Assembly (NCBI GenBank): GCA_005281725.1
Contig: SSBO01000014.1
Span: 1,277,292 to 1,341,291, forward strand
DNA length: 64,000 bases
DNA from: Wuchereria bancrofti
Taxonomy: Eukaryota > Nematoda > Chromadorea > Rhabditida > Onchocercidae
Reading direction: 5' to 3'
The position numbers and the translations under genes were made by a program. Below the pieces are notes generated by a model. The model had not been told where the DNA came from. It did no database searches and saw nothing but the letters and a program-made list of their open reading frames with translations. Shown piece by piece: positions 11,903-24,300 of this stretch (position 1 is its first letter; each line of letters begins with the position of its first letter).

Positions 11903-14900
11903 ATGAATGAAATGGCTACAAATAAAATTATGTGCTGTAATTGTGAAATTTCATTAGTGCCAACGAAATATATTTATATTCAATGTGATAATTGTCAAAA
12001 GAAAGGATTTGATGTGAAACTATGCACTTCTGTATGTGTTATATTTTTTCTTCCCAACTTTTTTTTTCATTCTTTATTTTCAGGTTAAAATTAAGCATTG
12101 AAATAAACAATTAAGAAAGAAATGTTTTATATCAAAATAGAATAGAGAGATTAGTTATATGATTAAACTTAGTTAGTTATTAAATTTATTAGTTTCATTC
12201 TTATTCACGTCAGATTAATGAAATTACTACTACAATTGCTGTTAAATATAAAGTAAAATTGAAAGGTTTAAAAGTGAAATGTAAGAAGATTTAGGCATAA
12301 TCAAATATTGTTGGATTTAAATTGATTATTATCACTAAAAATTGATATAGTACAATAACTGATGTGAAAATTTATTTTACCTATTAGATATGTATGTGTA
12401 GTTTTATTCGACTGATATGAAAGAAATGAGTAGTTTGAGTGATAAAACAAATTATCATATAAATATATTTCATTACATTGTGAAATATAAGATATTAAGA
12501 AGATGATTATTTGTTGTTTTACATTTCCTTTTCCTTTTTTTTTTTAAATGGTAGTAATAATAATAATTTTAATATTGTTTACAGTGTTTTCGAATGGGTG
12601 CAGAATGTGGTCCACATAAACGTGGACATGCGTATACCGTTATAGATCGTAAAGGACCTTCATTATTTCAAACAACATCTGATAAGCAGTGGGGTTGGAA
12701 AGAAGATTTGAAATTAATTGAAGCAGCACATAAGCACAAATTAGGCAATTGGTATGTTTTGATAGGAAAAATTTTGTGTACCTTTGATAGTACATAATCA
12801 TAGATATACATCAATCGCATTCAACTTTTATTTATCTGTCATTCTTTATTTAACAGTACAGTAGTCTTCCAAAGTTTTCATGAAGACGATTTGCGCTAAT
12901 GTTTTAGTGTTCGTTATTTACATATCAAATTTTAGACAATTTCGATGACTGTTGTTGGAAATACAACGGAATAATAATAGGATTATTTTACCATTCTATA
13001 ATTTACACTTATCTTTTTGAACTATTTGAAATTAAAAAATAAATATTATTGGTTGCATAATTTTAAAAAGATTTGTGCTGATAGATTTATATATATTTAT
13101 TCATCATCATTTATCGTTCAGGGATGAAATTGCATCAGAGTTGGATACTGATAAAACTGCCGATGATGCTAGGAAACGTTTTGATCAATTTTTTATACGT
13201 GGTCCTTTTGGTCGATATGCAGCCGGTGTTACTTCAGGGTGATTTTTTCTCTAATGTTCATTTTATGTTTAATTTATTTAACAGGTAAATTAAATTATGG
13301 TGAATATATAGATTAAAAAAATTTTAATATATTTTGAAATTGAATAATGGTTGTATTTCTTCCAGTTTATTTCTTTTTTTTTTGCTGTGTTATCTCATTA
13401 TTATTGAGGTACTATCAGTTGTAGAAAAATAACCTCGTGCAAGTCGAATTTATTGTTACTTGTCTCTTCTTTCTGAATTATAGAAAAGATAGTTTTTTTC
13501 CCCTACAAAATTTGGGAAGCAGATTGCTTTACCACTATTCAACTATCATATTTTGAAAAGAGAAAAGCAAATTTAGAAAGAAATCATGATTAGAAAGAAA
13601 ATCAAATCATGATTAGAAAGAAAATAACAATAAATTTTAATATTATTTTTTTTCAGGCCATATGTCGATAATCATAGAGATGAAGAAATCAGTTCATCAC
13701 ATCCTGAATCAAATATAGTTGGTCAAGGTCAAGTAGTCGATAGTTCAGATTGGCAATGTATGTTTTTTGTTTATTTTCTTCTTCTGTCATTTTTTGAAAA
13801 AATGTAAATAATCTTATAAAAATATGTTTATTTTCCAGATATAACCGAATTTTTTCGTAATTACGATCAAGCCGTAAATTTTGACGATCCAAACTGGTTT
13901 GATCAATTCAAAGAGCCTTTGATGAAATTTAAGAGTGAATTTTATGCTCAACGTATACAAAGCCCAGCAAAAAAGAATGATGATGATGAGCAGCAACAAA
14001 GTTTTGAAAATAATGATAGTTCACAGCTGTTAACTCCACCTTTATCACCACTTTCTGTGGAATTTTTGAGAGTGAGTTTTCTTCTCATCTATCTCATTAT
14101 CAAAGGATTTTTTCATTATATTTAGAAGACATATTAGATAAAACGAATTAATTCATGTTTAACCTGTAAAATTTTATAATCTATTCAAATGATAGATAAT
14201 GTAACATTTTTTTATTCTTATATATGTTTTTATTTTTCTTCCAGACAGATGATGATGGCAAAAGAAAACGATTACTGTCTGTGAGTGATTTTGATGAAGT
14301 AAGTTTTATTTCAGTTGCAATTTCTTCATAGCATAGCTGGTATATTTTATGTCGAGAATTGATTATTTTATTTCATTTTTAGAGCGATGGTGAAGAAACA
14401 ACGAATTCAGAGAGCAGTAATTCATGTGATTATAAGGCTGAGTTAACAGCACATTGTTCAAAAAAACGAAACACTGGTCGTAGTGCTCATGTTTGTCGTA
14501 GCTCATCAGGTGCAGATGAAGGAAGTGGTTGGTTATTTCATTGTTACATTTTGTATTTTTTGACTACACTAGTTATTTGTCTTATTCTTTGTTTGATATG
14601 TACAAAAAAAGACAACAAAAGTTTTCGTAGTTTATAAGATAGTGCATATATTCGGTGAAGGTGAAAGGTCATAAGAAGAATATTTTGTGATAAAATGTTA
14701 ATAAAGACGAAAAAAAAATGTTGATGAGTCAGGTGTTATTGATGATTTATACTAATGAATTTTAGAGCCAGAATCGGAACAAAAATATGAAAAAAAGAAA
14801 TCAGTATTGCAAGTGAGACGTGTTGGAAGGAAGAGACAAAAAAGGGATCGTAGGAAAAAATTATTTTTAGAGGTAATTATTTATTAACCTTCTATTTTCA

Positions 14901-17748
14901 TCTTTTTCAGGTTTACAAAAACTTTCTTATAACATTGATAATAGCTAAAGTAATATCAGCTATCATTTCGTAAGTGATTGTTTAATTTAGGATATTTGTT
15001 CTCATTTTACCGTTGTTTAGTTTTCGAACCTTAACGTTTTCTTTCTTTTTTACAGCAATATTCCGGAGTCTATAATGTTAATCATGTTATTAGATAAGAA
15101 AACTTATATTTTTGGTTATTTGGAAACCGGCAAAAATATGTTTAAATTATACCTTATTCAGGAGGCATACAAAGGAAAACTTCTGGTAAAAATAAGTGAA
15201 GATGCAAAGAAGCAGTTGCGAGAATTTTATCCAGAACAATTTTATGCAAATGTACCATTATTACCTTTTGGAGCAGAAGAACGTTTAAAATTGAAGGATA
15301 CCGATCTTCAATTATTGGGATATATGCCGGAAAGAGAGGATTTTGAATGGGTCAGTCATTAGAATAATATACTACTCCATTTTTTATCCTTTTAATTTAT
15401 TTATTTTTTCCTATTTTCTAAGTGTGAAACAAGGATTTTTTTCCTGTTCATAACCGAAATGTCCCTTCCAAATCTTTCATTTCATTTTTTTTTTTCTTTT
15501 TTTTGCCTTCTCCACTTTATCTGGTATTTTTATCTCCTAATTTTCTGTATATTTAATTTTCCAACTTAAAATTTGTACTACATGCAGCACTGTGTAATGA
15601 TACATATTTCAGGAATTCATGAATGATGCAGAAAAATTAATTAGCCGTTTAATGTTACAGCCAGGTCCTGATACAGATGAAGACAGTGCTTTTGAAAGTG
15701 GTGATTTTTTTTTCTAATTAATGGTTTAAAATGTTCTTTTTTTTTGGTATATCAACCATTGATAATGAAAACTGTCGCTTAATGTTCATTACACGTATCA
15801 CGTACTGCATATGATGTTCTGTAGAGTATTTTTTAACTCATAGAAGGGAAATATCTGTAACTGCAGGTGTAACTAGCATTAAAGTAGTATAATTTTAAAA
15901 GGGCAAAAAAGCAGTGAAAGAAAGAGACTGATTTATTTTTGTAAGAATCAAATAACAATTATTATCAAATTGGCATTTCGCATTGCTATCAAAATATATT
16001 CCCCATTAATATCATACATTTTTTGTTCAGCTGTAAAATTAGCAAAGGTGCAGAAATATAATCGAATCTTGAAGCAGAGAAGAGCAAAAAAAGCAGTTGT
16101 TAGAGAATATGAACTTGTGAACAAATTTTTTGACAAAATCAAGGTATTTTTTTTTTTTTTTTGTAGTTTTTAGTAATTATAAACAGTATTTCATTTTATT
16201 TCTTTTAGCTGCATTTTGTAACAAATGGGTTATCATCAATATTGATCAGTGATATCGATCAGAAGTTTAGAAGTTTATGTAAAATTATTTAGACACTTAT
16301 TGTTTATTGTATTAAAATACCTTTTTTTTTTCTATGTTATTGAACTCTATTAATTAATTGAGTATGGAAACAAAGTTGTTAACTGAAGTGATGTACAATT
16401 TTCAGAAAATAGAAGAAACTCGTCGAAGTTTGACACACAGTCAGCATTATTCAGCTTCAACACGTCAATATGAACTACTTCATTCATTTATGAAAAAAAC
16501 TTATCAAGTAGTGAGACAGTCGGAGTTAAAACAGTTATTTGATGCAATCATAGGTAATACATTAGTAATTTTTCTAGTCCTGAAAAAAAAAGGAGATATG
16601 ATTTTTCTTTGTTCCTTATCTTATTTTCGTATTATAATTTTTGTATTACTGCAAGAATAGATTTGAATTTTTGATTCCAAATGATTGTGTATTTTAATGA
16701 GAGTTATTTAAGGTGTTATTTTTTTTAGGTTACACGAACTTGAATGAAAGAATTTTGAAATTGGAAAATCTTAAAGCAGATATCGTTAAGGATCCGAAAG
16801 GTTTTTCATAATTTGGTGTTCCCATTAGTATACAATTTAATTTAATCACTATTGCTTTATTGTTTTCATGCTAGAGTTTTTCAAAGTTATATAATTCTTA
16901 ACTTTCTGATCCTCTCTAACTGTCTCTACAATATGAGTATGCCTGTATTTTAATTTTAACTTAATGTACACAGTTATTTTAAGAATAGAGTAGGTTATTT
17001 ATAATGGTTAGAAAAGTAAGCGCAAGTGTCAATCTCCATTCCAGTAAATATGTTACAAAAGTGTATGTATTTTTTAGGTAAGAAGAGATAACCTCGAAGA
17101 GACAGCCCAAGCAATGAGTATGAAACAAATTTGAGGCTTTGTATACATGCCTATTTCCGATATGCATTTGCTTGCAATACTACCGGATGACTTTATTGGA
17201 AATGTTGGAAAAGGATCAGTAAATGCATCCAAAATTGCCCAAAATATTCCAGGATCTCAGGGCATATTAGGACTACTACATATGAACTAGAATATGATAT
17301 GATGCAAATAGTCGATCCATTAAACATGATACATTCTGTAGGTCAGATCCAAAACGAAGCTCAATTTTCATTGAAGCCAGAATAATATTTAGATGCTAAT
17401 TAAATTTCAAACCTCATTAATATCGTCTTTCAATCATTTTTATAATTGTTTCGAAACTGTTAGAATGTGATAAAGTAACACTTCTTAATATTTAACATTA
17501 TATTTGAATGTAAAGATTAATGAATACTTCATCTCTGGAATCAATCAGAATTTATGCTATTACTCTCATAAAACGATAGTGACATGCAAGAAGGAACTGT
17601 TGTATTTTAATTGGTGACACACGCGGGAATATGTGGTGAAACATAGAAATTGATTGGTTTCTTTCTTTTTTTTTTTTCAGAATCAACTTTTGCTGGAAGC
17701 GTTTCAAACTCTGAGCTGTTTAGCAAGCTATTGAAAAAGGATCAGTGA
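11903..17748 (+). CDS. TADA2B: TADA2B/ADA2-like transcriptional adaptor (SAGA complex)
   Basis: ADA2 proteins hold the GCN5 acetyltransferase in nuclear SAGA-type complexes. Exons seen: 11903-12031, 12585-12751, 13122-13238, 13657-13757, 13839-14071, 14245-14298, 14383-14527, 14766-14872, 15162-15350, 15613-15700, 16031-16143, 16406-16553, 16729-16800 and 17681-17748. All phases agree and give 576 residues. A ZZ zinc finger occupies about residues 9-57 (CCNC, CDNC, CTSC, then two His). A SANT/Myb domain covers about 69-120 (WGWKEDLKLIEAA, DDARKRFDQFF). An acidic, basic and serine-rich linker follows. The ADA2 core lies from about 402 (LLGYMPEREDF, YNRILKQRRAKK, ELKQLFDAIIG). The spacing and the GYMP-x-RED motif fit TADA2B better than TADA2A. 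The protein ends at KLLKKDQ without a recognisable SWIRM domain. The start is chosen because ATG directly follows a T-rich CAG acceptor, suggesting spliced-leader addition or an unseen noncoding exon. Confidence 0.93.
17090..17385 (+). pseudogene. Coding-like fragment of unknown family in TADA2B intron 13
   Basis: The last TADA2B intron contains a stretch less A+T-biased than its surroundings. A 47-codon ORF at 17147-17290 begins MPISDMHLLAILPDDFIGN and ends LGLLHMN. Upstream in the same frame, codons reading NLEETAQAMSMKQI are separated from it by one TGA at 17131-17133. After a one-base frame change the reading continues as YELEYDMMQIVDPLNM to a TAA at 17383-17385. One in-frame stop and one frameshift in otherwise protein-like sequence suggest a decaying gene or retrocopy fragment. 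The family was not recognised. It could also be a genuine alternative exon. Confidence 0.4.
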
Positions 17749-20700
17749 AGTTCGGTATGTTAATTGCAGAATACAGAGACTGACTATGTTGCTATGATTT
17801 GATAAGTTTCAATAGAGAATGATGATATTTTCAAGTGCTAGGAAAGATACTTTAAAAAATTCCAGTGAGTTATTGATTTTTCAAGGATAAATCGATAGAT
17901 TATAATTTATTTTTGTAAAGTGTTGTTTTTGAGTTTCTCATTTAAGTGCATTCGAGTGAAGTAAATAATAGTATTGTCAAACTTTTTGACATTTTATTCA
18001 GCATGAGATAATTGTTATAATTCCATATAACTTATATTGTAGATCGTTGGTAATTTTTCTGCGGTATTTGCAATACTTATTTCAGTCCTCAAATTTTTGG
18101 TGTTTTTTCAAATTTTTCGCATTTTTTTTTGCCACAACATTATTATTCTTTATTGCACATATATTTTAATCATTATAATGTTTTTATCAGTATTTAATCA
18201 CGGAATAAATTTTTCTTCGTAAGTCCATAGTAACATCTAAAGATGTATGCTGCATAGAAGTATAGATTTTTCAGAATTTTTCCTGTTATTTCTATCGTAT
18301 GAAATCGAGCGGTTACCTTTATTTCGATTTAATGTGATTATTGTTTGTATCAGTGATATCCGAGAATTCGTAATAATTCCGAAGAATTTGTATTTTTATG
18401 AAATTGTAGATTATTGAAAAGAATATTAAACAATTATCATTGTTTAACATTTCTTATAAAATGATAAATTTATTATCCAAGATAAAGTTTTGTTTACACT
18501 TAAATTAACTATTAAGATGATAAGTATTTGAAAATTTATCAATTAAAAAATTTTTCATGATAGTTAAGCTTATTATGCATCGGTATTTTTGATTTTATTT
18601 TCCAATTTTTTACTTTTTGTTTCTTTTTCCCTTTTTTCTTTTGATGTTTTAAAAACATACGATAAAACTATACTAATAAAAAGTAATGTAGATAAATAAT
18701 TTTTTATTTTATGTTAAAATATTATTTTTATAACTTTAAATAGGAAAAGAAATTCGTTTCCAATTCATCATAATAATTTAGAGAGGTTTCATCATAAATG
18801 GAGGAGAGTTTCTTTTTGCATAAATATTAATAAAAATAATACGTTTTGATATTTGAAAAGAAAAATGTATCATTTAACTTTTTAATTATTTTTACTTCTA
18901 ACTATAACTTATAATGGAATAAAGCGGAAATTTTATACCGCTAAAACCGTTTCAAATTGAACTACTGCAGTTTTAAATTCTTAGATTTCACTCCTTTATC
19001 ATGTCACTTTTTTTTTTTAGTTTCAACACCAAGTTTTCTAATCAGTTGTATTTCCATTTCAGTTGCTAAAAAATCATCAGCAAATATGAATGAATCATTG
19101 ATTTTAGATATATTCTTTAGTTTGCTACACTATTTAATTTAAAATTTAATTTAATCCGCATTTTCCATTCTGGATTGTGAAATATTGGAGTGATTCTTTT
19201 TTTTTCATTTAAATCCAATAAATGAATAAGAATAAAATCGAAAAAAAAAAAACCCGAATATGAATATGTCGAAATAAATTCGTATTAAATTCATGAGACT
19301 AAAGATTATCGTATTTGACTAATTCTTAAATAGATGTCTCAATTAAAAAATCTATTATCCAATACTCATTTACATTTTCTGAAATTTCACAGTGTTTGTT
19401 AACAAAGAATATGTACGTACATTGCTTATATGTTGAAAATTGCTCTCAATTTTATTATCAAAGTCTTCCCGACACGTTGTCAGCTCTTTGTGTCACCCTT
19501 TGTTCTAAGAATTGTAAATGTCTTCAAATGTGGCATTTACTCTTTTAAGTAATTGATGTAGGCGTTAAAATTTAATTCTTACTGTAGAAAGAGTAAAGAT
19601 CATTCGTTAGGATACAACTCTTTACCTACGTGTAATCACTCGTTTAAAAGAGGTGAGAAATTGGTTCACGACCACTACTCCAAATCTACTTTCTTAATTT
19701 TGCCAGTATTGTTGTTCAGCAACTTCGATCTCTCCCAATAAAGCAGTGATCAATTTCAAGCAAAAATTGTCGCTAGAAAAGAAATTGTCACAATAAACAA
19801 TAAACATTCTTATAAAAATTATTTGACTCTACAAATTACTGAATTGGTGTTTTTTTTTTTTTTTAGTTATTAATTTTTTTCGTGCTAAAAGATCAAAAAC
19901 CAGCTAACAGACAATAAGCTATACTCTAAACAAAAAAAAAGGTAAAAAAAATAAAAAAAAAATAAAATGAGTTCATATTTCACAGCAGCAAATGTATAAT
20001 TTTTCATTGCTAAAATAACATTTATGAAAAATGAAATTGGAAATTGTTAATAGAATCGGGAAATTCTTATAAATTTTCTATCAAAATTAAAATATATATT
20101 TTTTTAACATTTTCATTTCATTGCATTTCTTTCAAAATAACATATGCTTTTATCATTTATTTATTTATTGTATATTAAAATATCTAAAGATAAAAACCGA
20201 AATCAAAAATAAACAATTTATTATCAAGTTTCTGGCAATATGCAATCTATCACATAGCTATCAATTAATCAATCAATTAATTAATTAATCAATCAACCAA
20301 GCAGTCAGTTAATCAACATGATTATAAATTTTAATTCCAGTGATGTAAAAAGTATCTTTCGCAAATTTTAATTAACAAATAACTGAATCGTTTTCGTTCC
20401 AATTCAATTTTTAATTCCAGTATGTTTTTTGCATGAAATTTTTTTTGTTCACAAAAGTAATAAATGTGTGAATTCATTACAAATTATATTTCAAAAAAAA
20501 AACCAAATATAGTCTAAATTTTACATTAATATTAATGTAAAATGTTAATTTTAGAGATTTTTTTTTAAAAAATATATTATATATTACTATAATGAAACTG
20601 TTATAGAAGTTTTAATTCATTTTTTAATGAGTTTAATTTGCTGAGTTTAGTTTTTTTTCTTATTTCCATATTTTTTTTCTTTATTTTTTATTTTTTTTTC

Positions 20701-22527
20701 CTTATTTATATATTCCAATTTCATATCATTTACATTTTAATTAATTCAATCATTTTTAATTTAAATTATAAGTAACTTTCTTATACACTTTCCCAATGAT
20801 TCACTAAACAATAGCTAGCAATACAGATTTTTTATTTAAAAAAAACAACGATCTATTCATTAATTAATTTTTTATGCTTATTGAAATTATCAGTGAAATA
20901 AATTTCCATAATATGTAGAACTTTACTTTTCGTTATCATATTGCTATATAATTTCTAGTCAATTTTATTTTAATTTTACTCATTTGAAAAAAAGAAAAAG
21001 AAAAATATTTCAACATCTCTAACTTTTGCCTTCCTTTACATCTTCCATCCGTCATCTAGTTTGTAGCAAAAATGCAGAAGAGTTTATTTTGTTATGTTCA
21101 TCAATTAAATTTGAATTTGAATTTAATTATTAAAAAAGAAAAAATAAAATGACAAAAGTTAATATTTAATTTAGCCCTAACGTCATCGTAGTCTCTCTCT
21201 CTCTCTCTTTCTATAAATCTGAAATACACTTATTAAAAAATTAAATATTACCAACCTAATATACTATATTCCTTTCCTACATTATTAAAAACTAAAAATT
21301 TTCCCAAAAAGTAATTAATAAGTAAGCTAATATACACATTAAGCTGTAAATTAATTAAACAAAAAGTGGGAAAAAAGAAATTTTGAATATTTTTAAAATG
21401 ATCACAACTTTTTATTTGAAGAAAAAAAGAGCAAAACCCTTTTTTTTTTCGTTTTTTTTTTCTTTGTGATCATTAATTTTTGTTCAATATAATTTTCGAA
21501 ATTTTATGATGCATAACGATAGTTCTATTTTTCTTTCTTCTTTCCTTTTTATACTTTTATTTTATAAGTTCAACTCAAAAAAAAGAAGCATTGATTGCAT
21601 TATTTTGTCAATTATTGTCAATACAAACAAATATATTCAAATATTTCACATTAAATAAACAATACATAATACGAAATAATGCAAACTACGAATAAAAATT
21701 TAATTTAAAATTTTTTCTTTTCAAATTCTCTTTTCAATTAATTTAGTAATAAGTATTCAAAAAAAAAAAGTTACTATTGTTAGTTAAATGTTACTAGTTA
21801 TTATTATTAGTTAATTAAAATTATTATTAGTTACTTCTTAGTTTTATACATATATATATAGTTTAATTACTTAGATTACTGTAATTACTTTAACAAGTAT
21901 ACTTTAACTACTGTTATAAAATGATGATAATATATAAGATAAAGCTATTATATTGCGTATTTTCAATATCTATTATTTAAATATCATATAGTTATAACTT
22001 TCTAAAATATTCTTTCTGAATTATGATCAAATTCAATTCTAGTAAATTCCAGAATTGAAGTACTACTATTCTTTACATCTAAATATATGTGAAATATCAA
22101 AGAAATGTTACTTTATCATATTCAAACAAATTTTGCAACAATTATAAAAATAATTGAAAGATGTTAATATTAATAAAGTTTAAAATCTAAGTTAAAATAT
22201 CTACGTATTGTTGTAGCGATTGAAAAGTAAACTAACTTCCTTTATCAAAGTTTTATATTTATAATATGGATTAAATTTAAACAGATAGACTGTTTATTTA
22301 CACAAATGGTCTATCTATACAATTTTAATTCATTACATATATTCCCAAGATTTGGGTATTTGTAAAATTTTGGGTAAATATGTGTAAATTTATCAATCTT
22401 TTTTATTTGAACTTTAATAAAGTCATCTGATGGTGTTATTGTTGTTTACTAGAAATTCATATATGCAATGCGCCGAAGAAAAATCTGCTAGAAAAACCTT
22501 CAGAAGACAAATTTTGTTTGACACTCA
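17749..22527. other. Intergenic region between convergent TADA2B and ASH1 genes
   Basis: The TADA2B 3' UTR must begin here; an AATAAA at 18205-18210 is one possible polyadenylation signal. The rest is A+T-rich with homopolymers and short TTAA, CTCTCT and TATATA runs. From about 19440 to 19760 the composition becomes mixed for some 300 bp, but no reading frame stays open beyond roughly 40 codons. No RNA gene was recognised. Confidence 0.5.
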
Positions 22528-22572
22528 TTGCTTCAAATATCTTTAAAAAAAAGAAAAAAAACCTTTAAAAAC

Positions 22573-22794
22573 ATGTTCATTCCTTGCATATTTACACTAT
22601 TTACACTTTTAATGACAGTGAAAACTAAAAAAAGTGAAAAATACGGACAAGTTCGAAACATTGATCAAATTAATCATTTAAATGGAAAAATAATCAATTT
22701 CACTTCTTGTATATTTAAAAAATTAGTATTACATAAAGGTAGATGCATCTTAAAATGCACTTTTATCGCAAAAAGCACAGGTGCAAAAGACTGA
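22573..22794 (+). CDS. Possible small secreted cysteine-containing peptide
   Basis: An uninterrupted ORF starting at the ATG at 22573 encodes 73 residues. It opens with a signal-peptide-like stretch (MFIPCIFTLFTLLMTV), followed by a Lys/Asn-rich segment and a tail with three Cys (FTSC, GRC, LKC, spaced C-x12-C-x3-C), ending TGAKD. Upstream in-frame codons to 22528 are Lys-rich and probably not translated. AATAAA words occur 17-40 bases after the stop. Against the call: single exon, no strong acceptor just upstream, and Lys/Ile/Phe-rich composition that A+T-rich DNA produces by chance. No family was recognised. Confidence 0.3.
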   Translation: MFIPCIFTLFTLLMTVKTKKSEKYGQVRNIDQINHLNGKIINFTSCIFKKLVLHKGRCILKCTFIAKSTGAKD

Positions 22795-23937
22795 AAACAA
22801 GAATGATATTTAATAAAATGATCTTTAATAAAAATGCTAGATGAAAGAATATAAAATCTCGAAGTGGAATTGATTCCCCGATCATTACTGTATTCCGAAT
22901 TAGATCATTATCGTACCTGATATTATAATCCCGGTTTTAATAGTGGCAATTTTTATCAATTGTGATATCATAAAGATTGTAAAAGACATAATGATACCAT
23001 TTATATGTATATGTATATATAATTCATTACATCATATATAATTCATTAATTGTAGAAAAAAAAAACATTAAAAATGATGGAACTCAGGAAAAAAGAAAAA
23101 ACTGCATAACAAAACCGTAATTAATTAATTAGACACGACAAAATACATAATGGTTTGCCTTGTTGATAATTTAACGTCAATAAATGACACTGATAAGAAC
23201 ATACAATTTTCTTTTTTTTTCTTTTCTTATTAACAGATTGTATAAAGGCTTAAAAACTAAGCGAATACTGTAACAACAAGTAATATGCAAATCAAAAGCC
23301 TTATTGTATGAGCATTCTCGTAATATTTTTAGCAAGTAAAATGATACAAAAATAAAAATAAAAAAAACACGACAAGAAATGAAGCTGCTGTTAGTAGTGA
23401 AGAAAAAAAAAAACATACAATATTGTAACAACAGCAAGAAAATAATATATCACAACTGTTTGGTGACAAAAAAGAAATTCTGTACAACACTGTGAAATAT
23501 TATACAATTTACAAACATTCAATTTATCCAAATTTGATGACCATATAAAAGACAAAAAAAAAAAGGGAAATACTGGGTATTTTAGGGAGAGAAAAAACAT
23601 AAGATAAATCAAAGAAAAAAACAATATTTATTGCATATAATGCAATTATTTTATATTATATATAATATTAAAAAGAATACAATAAATAATATTCACATTC
23701 ACTATAAACAATATTATCTAAGCACTTATTCTGTCCATCACAATAATTCTACAACAACTGCCCTGAAATTAAGAATGAAACGATTGTAACGTATCATAAA
23801 AATATTATTTTACAGTTGCTAAATCCCGCAATCATCCCACAAAAATCATGAATGCATCGATGCTCGTTTTAAAAATAAAATTAAATGGAAAATTAGAACT
23901 GGAAAAGTGCTGAAATTACATAAAATATACATGTATG

Positions 23938-23980
<43 letters not shown>

Positions 23981-24300
23981 CAAAGCAGATGCATCGATAT
24001 GGATAATGGTAACATAACCACATATCACATAAAATTGACTATAAAACTTTAAAGAACAAAACATAACTATAAGGTCAAATGTCAAGCTATCTCGTCTAAG
24101 TCACGTCGTAATTCCCCCATCAATATTTTACATTTCAGAAAAAAAATTTTCAGTAGCCCGAAACTTCTTATTGTTCCATATATAAGTAAGACTATTCAAA
24201 TACATCTCTATTACTGATTCTAATGATATAAATATTATATGAACTACGTCAATTTCTACGAATACCATCATTCCATGATTTAAAGTTTTCTCAACAATTA
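22795..24300. other. Intergenic region and probable ASH1 3' UTR
   Basis: This lies immediately 3' of the ASH1 stop codon on the minus strand, so part of it should be 3' UTR. A plus-strand TTTATT at about 23625 reads AATAAA on the minus strand and could be a polyadenylation signal. A TA microsatellite sits at 23945-23976. No other gene was seen. Confidence 0.5.
23945..23976. repeat. TA dinucleotide microsatellite
   Basis: About 16 TA units in a row, self-complementary, 3' of the ASH1-like gene. Confidence 0.95.

Noticed and set aside
12282..12300. TTAGGC word, the nematode telomere unit
   Set aside because: Only isolated single copies occur in the window; no tandem array was found.
14528..14635. 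Read-through of TADA2B exon 7 into a membrane-like tail (LVICLILCLICTKK) before a stop
   Set aside because: T-rich intron sequence encodes Phe/Leu/Ile/Cys by default, and the donor at 14528 joins in phase to the next exon.
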